NCBI RefSeq assembly: GCF_015209595.1
Contig: NZ_JADEYS010000009.1
Location: forward strand, 106,742 to 170,741
Origin: Pontibacterium sinense
Lineage (GTDB): Bacteria; Pseudomonadota; Gammaproteobacteria; Pseudomonadales; Balneatricaceae
Reading direction: 5' to 3'
Length of the DNA: 64,000 bases
Positions 8,724 through 18,970 of this stretch are shown piece after piece. A model generated the notes under the pieces. The model did no database searches, was not told where the DNA came from, and was given only the letters and a program-made list of their open reading frames with translations. A program made the translations under genes and the position numbers. The first letter of the stretch is position 1, and every line of letters begins with the position of its first letter.

Positions 8724-9347
8724 TCAACCAGCGCGACGTCCCAGAACATCGTCAATCAAACCATACTCTTTAGCTGCTTCCGGAGCCATAAAGTTATCAC
8801 GGTCTGTATCACGAGCGATGGTCTCAAGGTCCTGCCCGGTATGCTCTGCCAATATACGGTTCAGCTTTTCACGGATGCTAAGAATCTCTTTAGTGTGAAT
8901 CTCAATATCCGTCGCCTGCCCCTGGTATCCACCCAATGGCTGGTGAATCATGACACGCGCATTTGGCAACGCAAAGCGCTTACCTTTGGCACCACCGGCC
9001 AGCAGGAACGCACCCATGCTTGCAGCCTGCCCCATGCACATAGTACTGACATCAGGCTTAATGAACTGCATGGTATCGTAAATAGACATACCCGCAGTCA
9101 CAGATCCACCCGGAGAGTTAATGTACAGATGAATGTCTTTGTCCGGGTTCTCAGCTTCCAAATACAACAGCTGAGCCACAACGAGGTTCGCCATGTGATC
9201 TTCCACAGGACCGACCAGGAAAATGACACGCTCTTTTAACAGACGAGAGTAGATGTCATAAGCTCGCTCACCGCGCGCGCTTTGCTCAACTACCATAGGG
9301 ACCAGACTGCTGAGAATATCAGCGGACCCTTTTCCAAATTCGCCCAT
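8724..9347 (-). CDS. clpP: ATP-dependent Clp protease proteolytic subunit ClpP
   Basis: 207 residues with the serine protease triad: nucleophile Ser in [14 protein letters not shown], His in [10 protein letters not shown] and Asp in [10 protein letters not shown] short N-terminal stretch before LVPMVVEQS is probably processed, as in E. coli. AAGGAG lies upstream of the ATG. It forms the tetradecameric chamber that works with ClpX. It lies between tig and clpX on the minus strand, with a terminator-like hairpin separating it from tig. Confidence 0.98.
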   Translation of the reverse strand: MGEFGKGSADILSSLVPMVVEQSARGERAYDIYSRLLKERVIFLVGPVEDHMANLVVAQLLYLEAENPDKDIHLYINSPGGSVTAGMSIYDTMQFIKPDVSTMCMGQAASMGAFLLAGGAKGKRFALPNARVMIHQPLGGYQGQATDIEIHTKEILSIREKLNRILAEHTGQDLETIARDTDRDNFMAPEAAKEYGLIDDVLGRRAG

Positions 9348-9374
9348 TCTTTATCTCCTTAGCGTAATTACGCG

Positions 9375-9416
9375 AAAAAAAAACGACAGCCAGCCTACGC
9401 CAACTGCCGTTTTTTT
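9375..9416 (-). terminator. Terminator after tig
   Basis: AAAAACGGCAG and CTGTCGTTTTT (minus-strand reading, one G-T pair) close a 14-base loop and are followed by a long T run. It lies between the tig stop and the clpP start, so clpP probably has its own promoter or is reached by readthrough. Confidence 0.75.
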
Positions 9417-9439
9417 AACTGTGACTTACTTGGCGTTGC

Positions 9440-10777
9440 TTACTCAGCAGCGTCTTCTTCAGTTTCAGCTTCCGGCTGTGCCGGCTTGATGGCGTCTTCG
9501 TAGCTAACTTCTACTTCAGAGACTTTAGCAGATGCCAGAAGCTGATCAAGCACCTGATCTTCCATTACCAGACTCTGGATCTGGTTCAGCATCTCCTGGT
9601 TACTGTTGTACCAGTCGATTACCTGCTGTGGTTCCTGGTAAGTTTCAGCCAGTTCTTTGATGGAAGTCTGAACGCGCTCGTCATCAACTTTGATGTCGTT
9701 TGCTTTGATGAATTCCTGAACCAGCAGACCAACAGATACGCGGCTTACCGCCTGCTCCTGGAACATCTCTTTAGGCAGCATGTTCAGATCGAAATCAGAA
9801 TCCGGACCCGCGAACTGCTGAACCGCCTGACGACGCAGGTTATCGATTTCATTATCGATCAGCGCAGCTGGAACATCGATGCTGTTCAGCTTAACCAACT
9901 CACGGAACACCTGATCTTTCAGCTTCATTTTCAGCGTATTGACCAGCTCGCGCTCCATGTTCTTGCGAACTTCAGCCTTGAAGCCGTCCAGAGTTTTCTC
10001 TTCCATACCGAAGTTGGAGAAGAACTCTTCGTTCAGCTCAGCCAGAGTCTGGGCAGAAACGCTCTGTACTTTAACTGCAAACTTAGCGTCTTTACCTTTC
10101 AGCTCTTCAGCGTGATAGCTTTCCGGGAAGGTAACATCCAGCTCTTTCTCATCGCCAGCGCTTGCGCCAACCAAACCGGATTCGAAACCAGGGATCATGG
10201 TGTTGGAACCCAGTACCAGATCCATGCCTTCGCCTTTACCGCCATCGAATGCTTCACCGTCGATAGTACCCGCGAAGTCGATCTTAACACGGTCGCCATC
10301 TTCAGCAGCGCGCTCTACTTCATCCCAAGATGCCTGCTGTTTACGCAGAGTCTCGATCATCTGATCCAGATCTTCATCTTTAACTTCTGCAGACAGCTTC
10401 TCGATCTCTACACCAGAGAAATCAGCCAGCTCGATTTCAGGGTAAACTTCGAACGTTGCAACGTATTCGAAATCTTCGCCTTCTTTATCGTTTTTGAACT
10501 CGATGCTTGGGCTGTTCGCAGGCTGCAGCTTTTCATCAGTAGTCGCTTTGAACAGAGTTTCCTGAATAACCTGATTCAGTACTTCTTCACGAATACCTTT
10601 GCCGTAACGTTTCTTAACGACTTTTACAGGCACCTTGCCTGGACGGAAGCCATCAAGACGGGCGGTACGTGCGGTCTGCTGAACGCGCTTCTGAACATCC
10701 TGATCGATACGCTCAGCCGGTACAGTAACAGTTACCTGACGCTCGAGACCGGAAGTAGTTTCAACGGAAACTTGCAT
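9440..10777 (-). CDS. tig: Trigger factor, ribosome-associated chaperone
   Basis: 445 residues from the ATG at 10777. The family N-terminus MQVSVETTSGLERQ and a GAGGAA six bases ahead fix this start; the ATG 12 bases upstream overlaps that ribosome-binding site. The ribosome-binding loop FRPGKVPVKVVKKR is intact. A PPIase (FKBP-like) domain lies in the middle (GDRVKIDFAGTIDGEAFDGG), followed by the helical C-terminal chaperone arms and an acidic tail. It binds nascent chains at the ribosome exit. It lies downstream of the tRNA array on the same strand. Confidence 0.98.
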   Translation of the reverse strand: MQVSVETTSGLERQVTVTVPAERIDQDVQKRVQQTARTARLDGFRPGKVPVKVVKKRYGKGIREEVLNQVIQETLFKATTDEKLQPANSPSIEFKNDKEGEDFEYVATFEVYPEIELADFSGVEIEKLSAEVKDEDLDQMIETLRKQQASWDEVERAAEDGDRVKIDFAGTIDGEAFDGGKGEGMDLVLGSNTMIPGFESGLVGASAGDEKELDVTFPESYHAEELKGKDAKFAVKVQSVSAQTLAELNEEFFSNFGMEEKTLDGFKAEVRKNMERELVNTLKMKLKDQVFRELVKLNSIDVPAALIDNEIDNLRRQAVQQFAGPDSDFDLNMLPKEMFQEQAVSRVSVGLLVQEFIKANDIKVDDERVQTSIKELAETYQEPQQVIDWYNSNQEMLNQIQSLVMEDQVLDQLLASAKVSEVEVSYEDAIKPAQPEAETEEDAAE

Positions 10778-11068
10778 GGAATTCCTCATTAATACTTATA
10801 CATTTTGATCCAGCTAGATCAGCAGGCTTTATCCAATAAAGCCTGCAACCTGTATGCCCTGCAAGAAACACTAATCGCCTTACGGGCAGAATTTAAGCGC
10901 AAAATTTTCAAGCAACCAGCGCAATTAGTCAAGCAAATCAACGTATGAAAGGCATTTTTGCGTAGGCAAAATAACGGAAGGAGTAATTAAGCAGGAAAAG
11001 CCAAATTTCAGGCACAAAAAAATCGCCATATAAGCGATTAATTAGTGTCAAAATTTGACTTCGTAGAA

Positions 11069-11145
11069 TGGGGTGGACGATGGGGCTCGAACCCACGACC
11101 ACCGGAATCACAATCCGGGGCTCTACCAACTGAGCTACGCCCACC
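11069..11145 (-). tRNA. tRNA-His (GTG), copy 1
   Basis: Cloverleaf with acceptor GTGGGCG pairing CGTCCAC, anticodon arm CGGATTGTGATTCCG (GTG), T-loop GGTTCGAACCC, the extra 5' G(-1) opposite discriminator C that marks tRNA-His, and an encoded CCA. It is identical to the copy at 11269-11345. Confidence 0.97.
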
Positions 11146-11166
11146 ACAACATACTACTTTTAAAAA

Positions 11167-11251
<85 letters not shown>

Positions 11252-11268
11252 ACTACATTATTAGAGAT

Positions 11269-11345
11269 TGGGGTGGACGATGGGGCTCGAACCCACGACC
11301 ACCGGAATCACAATCCGGGGCTCTACCAACTGAGCTACGCCCACC
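11269..11345 (-). tRNA. tRNA-His (GTG), copy 2
   Basis: Same 77-base sequence as the copy at 11069-11145, with G(-1), anticodon GTG and an encoded CCA. Confidence 0.97.
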
Positions 11346-11388
11346 ATATCTCTAATCAAGACTTCAACTTTCTTCAGCAACATCTTCT

Positions 11389-11465
11389 TGGCACGCCCGG
11401 CAGGACTCGAACCCGCAGCCTACGGCTTAGAAGGCCGTTGCTCTATCCAGTTGAGCTACGGGCGC
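11389..11465 (-). tRNA. tRNA-Arg (TCT)
   Basis: Acceptor GCGCCCG pairs CGGGCGT (one G-T), the anticodon arm CGGCCTTCTAAGCCG gives TCT, the T-loop is GGTTCGAGTCC, and CCA is encoded. It is the first gene of the minus-strand array Arg-His-Leu-His, an order I recall upstream of tig in Pseudomonas and close to E. coli argX-hisR-leuT-proM. Confidence 0.97.
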
Positions 11466-11755
11466 CTTGTTGCCCGCCCTTAACTGCTTTGCTTTCACGT
11501 TCCTAAGTGGTCTGTGTTAGCGCCGCCGTTCAAGGTGGTGCGAATATTATAGAGCCGATTTTAGGTCGTCAACACTTTTTTATTTTTTTAATGAAATAAA
11601 CAGCTTAGCGCTCAAACAATGGTCAAATTGCAACCAAAACAAGCGCCTATATACATATTCTGCTTAATGCTCAACCAATTGCCCTTGGCCCTGACAGTCA
11701 ACCATGAGAGAATTTGCGCCAGTGAAAATTCGTTTTATAGGACAGCATCCGCAAT

Positions 11756-12607
11756 ATGAGCGCAAAAACAATAGACGGCAAACAAATTGCCGCTGATGTA
11801 CGCCGCAAGGTCGCTGAAGGTATTCAACAGCGCATCGCTTCCGGCAAAGCTGCCCCCTGCCTGGCAGTGATACTGGTCGGTGTTGACCCGGCCTCACAAG
11901 TTTACGTACGCAATAAAAAGAATGCCTGTAAAGAAGTAGGCATCGATTCCCGTTCTTACGATCTACCGGACGATACAACACAACAGCAGCTAGAAGAGCT
12001 TGTTGATGAACTGAATGCCGATCCTTCTGTACACGGCATTTTGCTGCAGCTTCCTCTGCCAGCACACCTGAACGGCGACGAAATCTTAGAACGCATCCGC
12101 CCGGACAAAGATGTCGACGGTTTTCACGCATTCAATCTCGGCCGACTTGCACAACGCATGCCTGTTCTCCGCCCCTGCACACCTAAAGGGGTTATGACTC
12201 TATTGGCATCCACTGGCATTGATCTGCACGGTCAGGAAGCAGTTGTTGTAGGTGCCTCCAACATCGTTGGTCGCCCAATGTCCCTGGAGCTGCTGCTTGC
12301 TGGCTGCACCGTTACTACGACACACCGCTTTACCCGTGATCTGCCTGGCCACGTCAATCGAGCAGACATTGTCGTTGTTGGCGTTGGAATCCCAGGTCTG
12401 GTGAAAGGCGAATGGATTAAAGAAGGCGCTATCGTCATCGATGTCGGAATTAACAGACTGGATGATGGACGCTTGGTGGGTGATGTGGAATATGACATCG
12501 CAGCAGAGCGCGCTGGCTGGATTACGCCCGTGCCCGGCGGAGTAGGTCCAATGACGGTTGCCACGCTGATGGAAAACACACTGGAAGCCGCAGAGAAGCT
12601 GGATTAA
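11756..12607 (+). CDS. folD: Bifunctional methylenetetrahydrofolate dehydrogenase/cyclohydrolase FolD
   Basis: 283 residues, normal for FolD, which interconverts 5,10-methylene- and 10-formyl-tetrahydrofolate using NADP. Motifs are [20 protein letters not shown] (catalytic Tyr and Lys), [21 protein letters not shown], the Rossmann motif [12 protein letters not shown] and [13 protein letters not shown]. It is transcribed away from the tRNA array and is monocistronic. The active-site Lys and Asp are present. Confidence 0.97.
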   Translation: MSAKTIDGKQIAADVRRKVAEGIQQRIASGKAAPCLAVILVGVDPASQVYVRNKKNACKEVGIDSRSYDLPDDTTQQQLEELVDELNADPSVHGILLQLPLPAHLNGDEILERIRPDKDVDGFHAFNLGRLAQRMPVLRPCTPKGVMTLLASTGIDLHGQEAVVVGASNIVGRPMSLELLLAGCTVTTTHRFTRDLPGHVNRADIVVVGVGIPGLVKGEWIKEGAIVIDVGINRLDDGRLVGDVEYDIAAERAGWITPVPGGVGPMTVATLMENTLEAAEKLD

Positions 12608-12778
12608 TCAGCATCTCTATGCACGATCGGTAAGCCGAACTAAAAGCGCTTACCGATCTACACCCCACCCCCATATGTTCGACACCTAAAACAAACCGAG
12701 CACTATCGTTTCAACAACCTAAACAGCTTACGTAACCAACGGCAGCAAGCCGACTTTTGGGGAATCACAGCTCTGATA

Positions 12779-15088
12779 ATGGAAACCAAACGCATTGATC
12801 GCACACGGCGGAGTCAGTTCCTCATTCCCACCACAGTCCTGCTGGGCTCAATCCTAGCTACGTATTACGCCAGCCTGTTTAGCGCAAACATCAATAAAGA
12901 ACAGTTTGAAACCCGTTTTCAGGCCCTTGCCAATCAGACAACCCTTCTGATTCAAGAAAAACTCGATCGTTATCCATTACTATTAAAAACAACTCGGGGC
13001 CTGGTGCTAAACCACCTAAATGATGTCGAGAAACATTGGCCGCTTTACTTCGAACAGGCCGCACTGAATTTTGAAGCCAATGGCATTATTGGTATCACTT
13101 ACACTCGCTACGTTCCCCAGCGCAATCGACAAATGTTCGTCGACATTCAACGTAAAACATACGGGCCCGACTTTCGTATTTTTCCAGACACACTGCGAGA
13201 AGACGCGTTTGTATTAATGCAAGCAGCCCCAGACACCATTACACAGAAGGTGCGGGGCTTTGATATTGGCTCAGAATCAAACCGCCGTTTTGCCGCTGAG
13301 CGAGCAAAAAACTCCAGCTCTCTCGCGCTATCAGAACCGATATCTTTACTTCCGACCGATCAGCAGTCTCTGGACTACCTGTTCCTACTGCCGGTCGAAA
13401 GTCCTGACCCGAATGACCCATACACCCCACTCTTCCATGGCTGGGTAACCATTGGCTTTAGCCTAAGCATGCTGTTGGAAGAAACACTTCAAAAAATTGA
13501 TCCACTTATTCATGTCGAAGCAGTAGATGAACGAATCGGTCAAAAACCGCTTTACGATAGCCACCCATCCGAAAAGGCAGACCCCCATCTTCTGCCTTTT
13601 CGGCTAAAGCAAACACTAGAACTTTCCCATCAGCGTATCGACCTGTATTACACACCACTTAACGCATTCGCATCGACGGATATACTTTATCGTCATGACC
13701 TGAGCATATTGATTGGTGGAAGCCTCATCGGCACGCTTGGCGCATTCGCTTGTTTCTTGATGCTGGGTGGACGCGCACGCGCACTGCGCCAGGCAGAGGT
13801 AATGACACGTCTATCCCGAGACAGCAACAGTCGATATCAGGCGCTGTTTGAAAGCTCGCCTGAGGCGATCATTCTCAGCGTTGATAACCGCATTATCCTC
13901 GCCAACAGTTCAGCAGTTGGACTGTTAGGGGCTTGCGGCATCGAGCAGCTAATCGGCTTGAACGTGCTTGATATTGCCAGCGATTCCAATCGCACCTCCG
14001 CAGATGAATTAATGAAATCACTGCAACAATCAAAGCACGACAAATTACCACCTATCGAAGAACAACTGGTTCGCCTCGACGGCAGCACATTTGATGCTGA
14101 ATTAAGCCTGTCGCGCACCACCTACGATAACGCCAGTGCAATTCAGCTTATGTTTAGAGACATCAGCGACATCAAGAAACGCCGTAATGCAGCGAAGATT
14201 GCCAAAAAAGTACTGGAGCACACAACCGAAGCCATCATGGTTACGGACAACAATGCACGCATCATCCTGACTAACCCGGCATTTACTGCCCTCACTGGCT
14301 TTACAGATAAACAGGCTCTAGATCAAAAAACCAGCTTATTGAAGTCCGGCCATCACGACATCAATTTCTATAAGCAGCTTTGGCGTGACCTGCTTCACAC
14401 CGGACAATGGATTGGAGAGATTGCCAATCGCAAACGCAGCGGTGAAGTCTATATCCAGAAGACAAATATCTCAGCGGTATACGACAAAGACGGAGATATC
14501 AGTCACTTTGTTTGCGTCATGAGTGATATTACCGAGCAAAAGCGCACTTTTGATACCATCCGCTTCCAGGCTCTGCATGACAACCTGACCAAGCTTCCCA
14601 ACCGTATTCACTTTGAAGCCAGGGCCGAAAAAGCACTCAGTCGCGCCAGCCTTGCGGGTAGCCATTTTGCCATTTTATTCATAGACCTGGATGACTTTAA
14701 GCCCATCAACGATAGCTTCGGACACCTACTGGGTGACAAGCTACTTGTCGCTCTCGCCGATAAACTCTCCGCAGCGCTTCGACCATCCGATATGGTGTCC
14801 CGCATTGGCGGGGATGAATTCCTGGTATTGGCAGATGAACTTACCCATCTGGATGAGGCTCGCCTGCTCGCCGAACGCCTGATGCATATGATCTCAACTC
14901 CGGTAGAGATCGACGGCATTGAACTACGGGTCAGCGCAAGCATTGGAATTAGCATTTATCCCTCTCAGGGGGACAGCATCGACAGCCTGATCCACGCAGC
15001 AGATCAAGCCATGTACAGCGCCAAAAAACAGGGCAAAAATCAGGTTGCTATCGCATCCCAGGACACCACACAACTTATTCCACGATAA
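12779..15088 (+). CDS. Membrane diguanylate cyclase with CHASE sensor and PAS domains
   Basis: 769 residues. A first membrane segment (~16-36) is followed by a periplasmic CHASE domain (~70-270; PQRNRQMFVDIQRK and FRIFP region) and a second membrane segment (~305-325). Two PAS domains follow (~345-460 and ~470-590, the second with TNPAFTALTGFT), then a C-terminal GGDEF domain (~600-760). The active loop RIGGDEF is intact, and an RxxD inhibitory site (RPSD) lies five residues before it. It should make c-di-GMP in response to an extracellular ligand; the ligand is unknown. No EAL domain is present. The gene is a single unit with a weak ribosome-binding site. Confidence 0.92.
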   Translation: METKRIDRTRRSQFLIPTTVLLGSILATYYASLFSANINKEQFETRFQALANQTTLLIQEKLDRYPLLLKTTRGLVLNHLNDVEKHWPLYFEQAALNFEANGIIGITYTRYVPQRNRQMFVDIQRKTYGPDFRIFPDTLREDAFVLMQAAPDTITQKVRGFDIGSESNRRFAAERAKNSSSLALSEPISLLPTDQQSLDYLFLLPVESPDPNDPYTPLFHGWVTIGFSLSMLLEETLQKIDPLIHVEAVDERIGQKPLYDSHPSEKADPHLLPFRLKQTLELSHQRIDLYYTPLNAFASTDILYRHDLSILIGGSLIGTLGAFACFLMLGGRARALRQAEVMTRLSRDSNSRYQALFESSPEAIILSVDNRIILANSSAVGLLGACGIEQLIGLNVLDIASDSNRTSADELMKSLQQSKHDKLPPIEEQLVRLDGSTFDAELSLSRTTYDNASAIQLMFRDISDIKKRRNAAKIAKKVLEHTTEAIMVTDNNARIILTNPAFTALTGFTDKQALDQKTSLLKSGHHDINFYKQLWRDLLHTGQWIGEIANRKRSGEVYIQKTNISAVYDKDGDISHFVCVMSDITEQKRTFDTIRFQALHDNLTKLPNRIHFEARAEKALSRASLAGSHFAILFIDLDDFKPINDSFGHLLGDKLLVALADKLSAALRPSDMVSRIGGDEFLVLADELTHLDEARLLAERLMHMISTPVEIDGIELRVSASIGISIYPSQGDSIDSLIHAADQAMYSAKKQGKNQVAIASQDTTQLIPR

Positions 15089-15149
15089 CAGTCATCAAGC
15101 TCTCTGCGCTGTGCTAACCTGACCGGATTACGCAGCGTGGAGACCGTTT

Positions 15150-17318
15150 ATGAAACCCGGCAAGAAAAGCATTCTGCTTGGCATCGTTACCCTTATCATC
15201 CTCAGTTTCTTTCTGTTCGATCTCGGACGCTTTCTTGATTTCTCCTATATCAAAACGCAACAGGAAACCCTGTCTGCTTTTGTTAGCGACAACCTTTGGC
15301 TTAGCGTCGGCCTCTACTTCTGTATTTACATAATCGCCACCGGGTTATCCCTGCCCGGCGCTGCCGTACTTACCCTTTTGGGGGGCGCGTTATTCGGCAC
15401 ACTTTTGGGCTCTGTCGTTGTATCCTTCGCAAGCTCAATTGGTGCAACTGTTGCTTTTCTGGCGGCACGATACCTTGCACGCGGCTTCGTTTCCCGCCGC
15501 TTCTCCGTGCTGCTAGCCCCGATTAACAGCGGCATCGAGCGCGATGGCATCTCATATCTTTTCAGCCTTAGATTGATTCCACTCTTTCCATTTTTTGCGA
15601 TTAATCTGGTGATGGGCGTCACACGCATGCCGGTTAAAACCTATTACTGGGTTAGCCAGCTAGGCATGCTCCCGGCAACAATAATTTACGTAAATGCCGG
15701 CACTCAGCTTGCCGCACTGGAGGATATCCAAGGCATTCTATCTCCCTCCATCCTAGTATCACTTGCGCTGCTGGGATTGTTCCCTTGGATTGCACGCGCT
15801 GCGATCAAAGTGTTTCAGAAACACCGCATTTATAGGAAATTCACCAAACCCACTCACTTTGACCGCAACCTGCTGGTAATTGGTGCAGGCGCAGGCGGCC
15901 TCGTTACCGCCTATATCGCAGCAGCCGTAAAAGCCAAAGTCACCCTCATTGAAAAAAATAAAATGGGAGGCGACTGCCTCAATACGGGGTGCGTACCCTC
16001 AAAAGCACTCATCCGTACCAGCCGCTTTCTTGCAGACATACGCAATGCGAAGACCCTTGGCATTCAAACCGCAGAGGCAAATTTTGAATTTTCGGACATC
16101 ATGCAACGTGTCAAACACGTGATTACCCAGATAGAACCGCACGATTCAACTGAACGCTACGAGAAACTTGGCGTTGAATGTCTATCTGGCGAAGCAAAGT
16201 TAGTCTCACCTTGGGAAGTAGAAGTTAACGGACAACGCCTATCTGCCCCCAACATTGTTCTGGCGACAGGCGGAAAGCCACGAATACCTGACATACCGGG
16301 CATTCATGATGTCGCACCGCTCACATCAGACACGCTTTGGGAGATAGACGAACTTCCTCCGCGACTATTGATACTGGGCGCGGGAGCAATCGCCTGCGAG
16401 CTTGGCCAATGCTTCAACCAATTTGGCAGCCAGGTCACGATCGTTTTACGCGGCAGCCAGATTCTTTCACGCGAAGACCTGGACGCCGCCACACTGGTTG
16501 CAGACCGCCTCACCCAGGAAGGCATCAACATCTGCTATGAGCACACGCCAGTAACATTTCGGGCACTAGAAAAAGGCTACGCGCTGACCGCTCAACACCA
16601 AGACCGACAAGTTGATATTGAATTTGACCGGGTTTTGGTTGCCACTGGACGTACCGCCAACTTAGAAGGGCTCGGATTGGAACAACTTGGAATCGATACG
16701 AAAGACCAGGAACTGCTTGAGGTCGACCGCTTCCTACGCACCCGCTGCCCCAATATCCTGGCCTGCGGGGACCTGGTAGGGCCGCATCAGTTCACTCACG
16801 CAGCAGGCCATCAAGCGTGGTATACCGCCGTGAATGCCCTGTTCGGCGACATCAAGAAGTTTGCAGTGGATCATCGCTATATCCCTTTCACTACCTACAC
16901 CTCACCGGAAATAGCGCGGGTAGGCTTAAACGAGAAAGAGGCTGATGCCCAGGGAATTTCTTATGAGATCACTCGCTACGACCTGTCAGATCTTGACCGG
17001 GCTATTACTGACTCAAACGACTACGGCATGGTGAAAGTACTAACCGCACCGGGTAAAGACCGCATTCTTGGTGTCACTCTGGTCGGCAGTCGTGCATCAG
17101 ATATGCTTGCGGAATTCGCACTGGCTATGCGCCACGGCCTGGGGCTAAACAAAATCCTTGGCACCATACATGCTTACCCTACCTTCTCAGAAGCCAACAA
17201 GTTTGCCGCCGGAGAATGGAAACGGGCACACAGCCCTGAAAAGCTATTAACATGGATCGAAAAGTACCATAGATGGCGTAGACGCGAACAACACAGCCCA
17301 TCATCCGATTTGAAATAA
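15150..17318 (+). CDS. Fusion of TVP38/TMEM64 membrane domain and FAD disulfide reductase
   Basis: 722 residues in two parts. Residues ~1-220 form a TVP38/TMEM64 (DedA-superfamily) membrane domain, with hydrophobic segments around 8-26, 50-100 and 190-215 and the loop SIGATVAFLAARY. Residues ~235-720 are a class I pyridine-nucleotide disulfide oxidoreductase: FAD motif VIGAGAGGLVTAYIAA, redox pair GGDCLNTGCVPSKA, NAD motif ILGAGAIACELGQCFNQFG, second FAD motif ILACGDLVG and dimerization-domain HAYPTFSE with the conserved His. It resembles mercuric reductase or dihydrolipoamide dehydrogenase without an HMA domain. The substrate is unknown. It converges on a radical SAM/glycosyltransferase operon with a 13-base gap. 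A single intact frame makes an assembly artefact unlikely. Confidence 0.88.
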   Translation: MKPGKKSILLGIVTLIILSFFLFDLGRFLDFSYIKTQQETLSAFVSDNLWLSVGLYFCIYIIATGLSLPGAAVLTLLGGALFGTLLGSVVVSFASSIGATVAFLAARYLARGFVSRRFSVLLAPINSGIERDGISYLFSLRLIPLFPFFAINLVMGVTRMPVKTYYWVSQLGMLPATIIYVNAGTQLAALEDIQGILSPSILVSLALLGLFPWIARAAIKVFQKHRIYRKFTKPTHFDRNLLVIGAGAGGLVTAYIAAAVKAKVTLIEKNKMGGDCLNTGCVPSKALIRTSRFLADIRNAKTLGIQTAEANFEFSDIMQRVKHVITQIEPHDSTERYEKLGVECLSGEAKLVSPWEVEVNGQRLSAPNIVLATGGKPRIPDIPGIHDVAPLTSDTLWEIDELPPRLLILGAGAIACELGQCFNQFGSQVTIVLRGSQILSREDLDAATLVADRLTQEGINICYEHTPVTFRALEKGYALTAQHQDRQVDIEFDRVLVATGRTANLEGLGLEQLGIDTKDQELLEVDRFLRTRCPNILACGDLVGPHQFTHAAGHQAWYTAVNALFGDIKKFAVDHRYIPFTTYTSPEIARVGLNEKEADAQGISYEITRYDLSDLDRAITDSNDYGMVKVLTAPGKDRILGVTLVGSRASDMLAEFALAMRHGLGLNKILGTIHAYPTFSEANKFAAGEWKRAHSPEKLLTWIEKYHRWRRREQHSPSSDLK

Positions 17319-17331
17319 AAGCACCACGAGA

Positions 17332-18018
17332 CTAACCGAGTAACTTCTTTCTCAATAAGCGACAGGCATAAGGTGCGGCCTGTCGCAGCCAATACCACTG
17401 ATATAGCAGTGTCAGCCTCAACCACCCCTTAGCTCGATATTTACGGGCACTGGTCTCTAATGCAGACGGCAACATCTGTAGTGACACACCCGCTAAACGC
17501 AAACGCCACACCAGCACATGATCTTCACCATACGGCAGATCTTCGCAATACCCCCCCAACTTCAGAAAAGCAGTTCGAGGCAGACAAAAAGCCTGATCAC
17601 CAAAGGGCACACCGAGCCAACGAGACCGCAAGTTCGCACTGAACGCATTCAACCAGATTGGCCCGCTGCCATCTTGAGCAAAGCTCAGTTGATAATAGAG
17701 CAGCGCCTGAGGCCGGGACAGCAGTGCATTCTGCAATGCAGCCACGCCTGTGTCAGTTAACACAGAGTCCAGATGCAAAAACCAGAGATAATCCCCGGTT
17801 GCGAGCTTTACGGCTGCATTCATCTGTTGCGCACGACCACGAGACGCAACGACAATCTCAGCCGAGCAACTCTGCTTTACAACCGACGCCAAGTGTTTAC
17901 TTTCCGGACACAATACCACGACGATCTGCCAGCACGCTGGCAGCATATCCAACTGCCCCAAGAGCGGTGGCAACTCTGGCTCTCCAGGTCCTACCGGGAT
18001 AATAACGCTGACAGACAT
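17332..18018 (-). CDS. Family 2 glycosyltransferase (TIGR04283-like)
   Basis: About 228 residues from the ATG at 18018. The GT-A fold begins MSVSVIIPVGPGEPE; RGRAQQMNAAVKLATGD and FLHLDSVL give the nucleotide-sugar and metal region (variant LDS in place of DxD), and GVPFGDQAFCLPR is the usual motif of the TIGR04283 subgroup. That subgroup is often annotated as arsenosugar-linked from its neighbours. The ATG overlaps the TGA of the upstream radical SAM gene (TGATG), so translation is coupled. This gene is the third of three. The sugar and acceptor are unknown. Confidence 0.82.
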   Translation of the reverse strand: MSVSVIIPVGPGEPELPPLLGQLDMLPACWQIVVVLCPESKHLASVVKQSCSAEIVVASRGRAQQMNAAVKLATGDYLWFLHLDSVLTDTGVAALQNALLSRPQALLYYQLSFAQDGSGPIWLNAFSANLRSRWLGVPFGDQAFCLPRTAFLKLGGYCEDLPYGEDHVLVWRLRLAGVSLQMLPSALETSARKYRAKGWLRLTLLYQWYWLRQAAPYACRLLRKKLLG

Positions 18019-18929
18019 CAGATCTCGCTGCAGCTCGAGCCATATTTGAAGCAACTGAAACAACGATGATGCTTCATACTGATACGTGTCTCCAACGCCT
18101 CTGACAGCGACCCGGCCAGATCATACTCACGATCATCATCCACCAAGGTGCAGGCATATACGCGCATCTGCCCATCCTGTTTCACAACCATCTTGCTAAA
18201 AGCACACATAAAACCAGCACGACTTTCTGCTGAGTGATATTGAGTCATGCAGCTCGTACTGATATCAGGCCCTCCCCCTACGCTTCCGGGCGGCAGAAAA
18301 TCCGGGAAGGCTACAAGTGCGAGATCAGCCTGAATGCCATATTCATTGAACAGCTGCCGATAAGCTAACTCGACAGCTGCCTTATCTTCATCAGCCTGCA
18401 TATGACGCGCAACAGAGACCGAAAAACCTTTGCGCTGCAACATCCGGATACCATCGAGTGCCCGTTGAAAATTCCCTTCACCGCGCCCTTCATCATGTTC
18501 ATGCTCAACGGGGGAATCCAGGCTTACACGAAAGCTGACGGGATACGGAGCCTGAAGCAACACATCCAACTCATCAATGCGCTTGTGTAACGCCTCAGTG
18601 CCATTTGTGAGTACCAAACACGGCTTATGCTGCGCAGCGAGGCTCAGAATTTTCACCAGATCTTTTGCCAAAAACGGCTCACCGCCAGTAAAAGAAAACT
18701 GCTCAACGTCCAACAATAGTGCTTCTTTTATGAAAGGCTCTACGTCTGCCAACTTCACCAATCCAAGCCTCTGATCGCCCGGACCTGAGCCCTCAAAACA
18801 GAAATCACAGTTCAGGTTACATGCCGTGCCCGTATGAAACCAAAGCTCGCGCAACACAGAAGGCTCAATATAACCGCGTTTTGCCCCATCCGCCGTTTCA
18901 TACCAATGACGACTACGAATCCGCTCCAT
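18018..18929 (-). CDS. Radical SAM enzyme
   Basis: About 303 residues from the ATG at 18929, which has GAGG five bases before it; an in-frame ATG at 18947 is the alternative. The radical SAM cluster motif is CNLNCDFC, followed by the SAM-binding FTGGEPFL and LVLTNGT. The C-terminus carries further cysteines (MRVYACTL and CFSCFKYGSSC), suggesting an auxiliary Fe-S site. It lacks the typical ArsS sequence I would expect for arsenosugar synthesis, although its partners are of the kinds found with ArsS. It is the middle gene of the operon. The reaction is unknown. Confidence 0.88.
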   Translation of the reverse strand: MERIRSRHWYETADGAKRGYIEPSVLRELWFHTGTACNLNCDFCFEGSGPGDQRLGLVKLADVEPFIKEALLLDVEQFSFTGGEPFLAKDLVKILSLAAQHKPCLVLTNGTEALHKRIDELDVLLQAPYPVSFRVSLDSPVEHEHDEGRGEGNFQRALDGIRMLQRKGFSVSVARHMQADEDKAAVELAYRQLFNEYGIQADLALVAFPDFLPPGSVGGGPDISTSCMTQYHSAESRAGFMCAFSKMVVKQDGQMRVYACTLVDDDREYDLAGSLSEALETRISMKHHRCFSCFKYGSSCSEI

Positions 18930-18970
18930 TCCAACCTCGCAACTCATACCAACACTTAATTACCACCATA

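Noticed and set aside
8649..9239. 196-codon plus-strand frame opposite clpP
   Set aside because: It is antisense to clpP over nearly all its length and has no known domain.
10112..10792. 226-codon plus-strand frame opposite tig
   Set aside because: Antisense to the conserved trigger factor gene; no domain, no ribosome-binding site.
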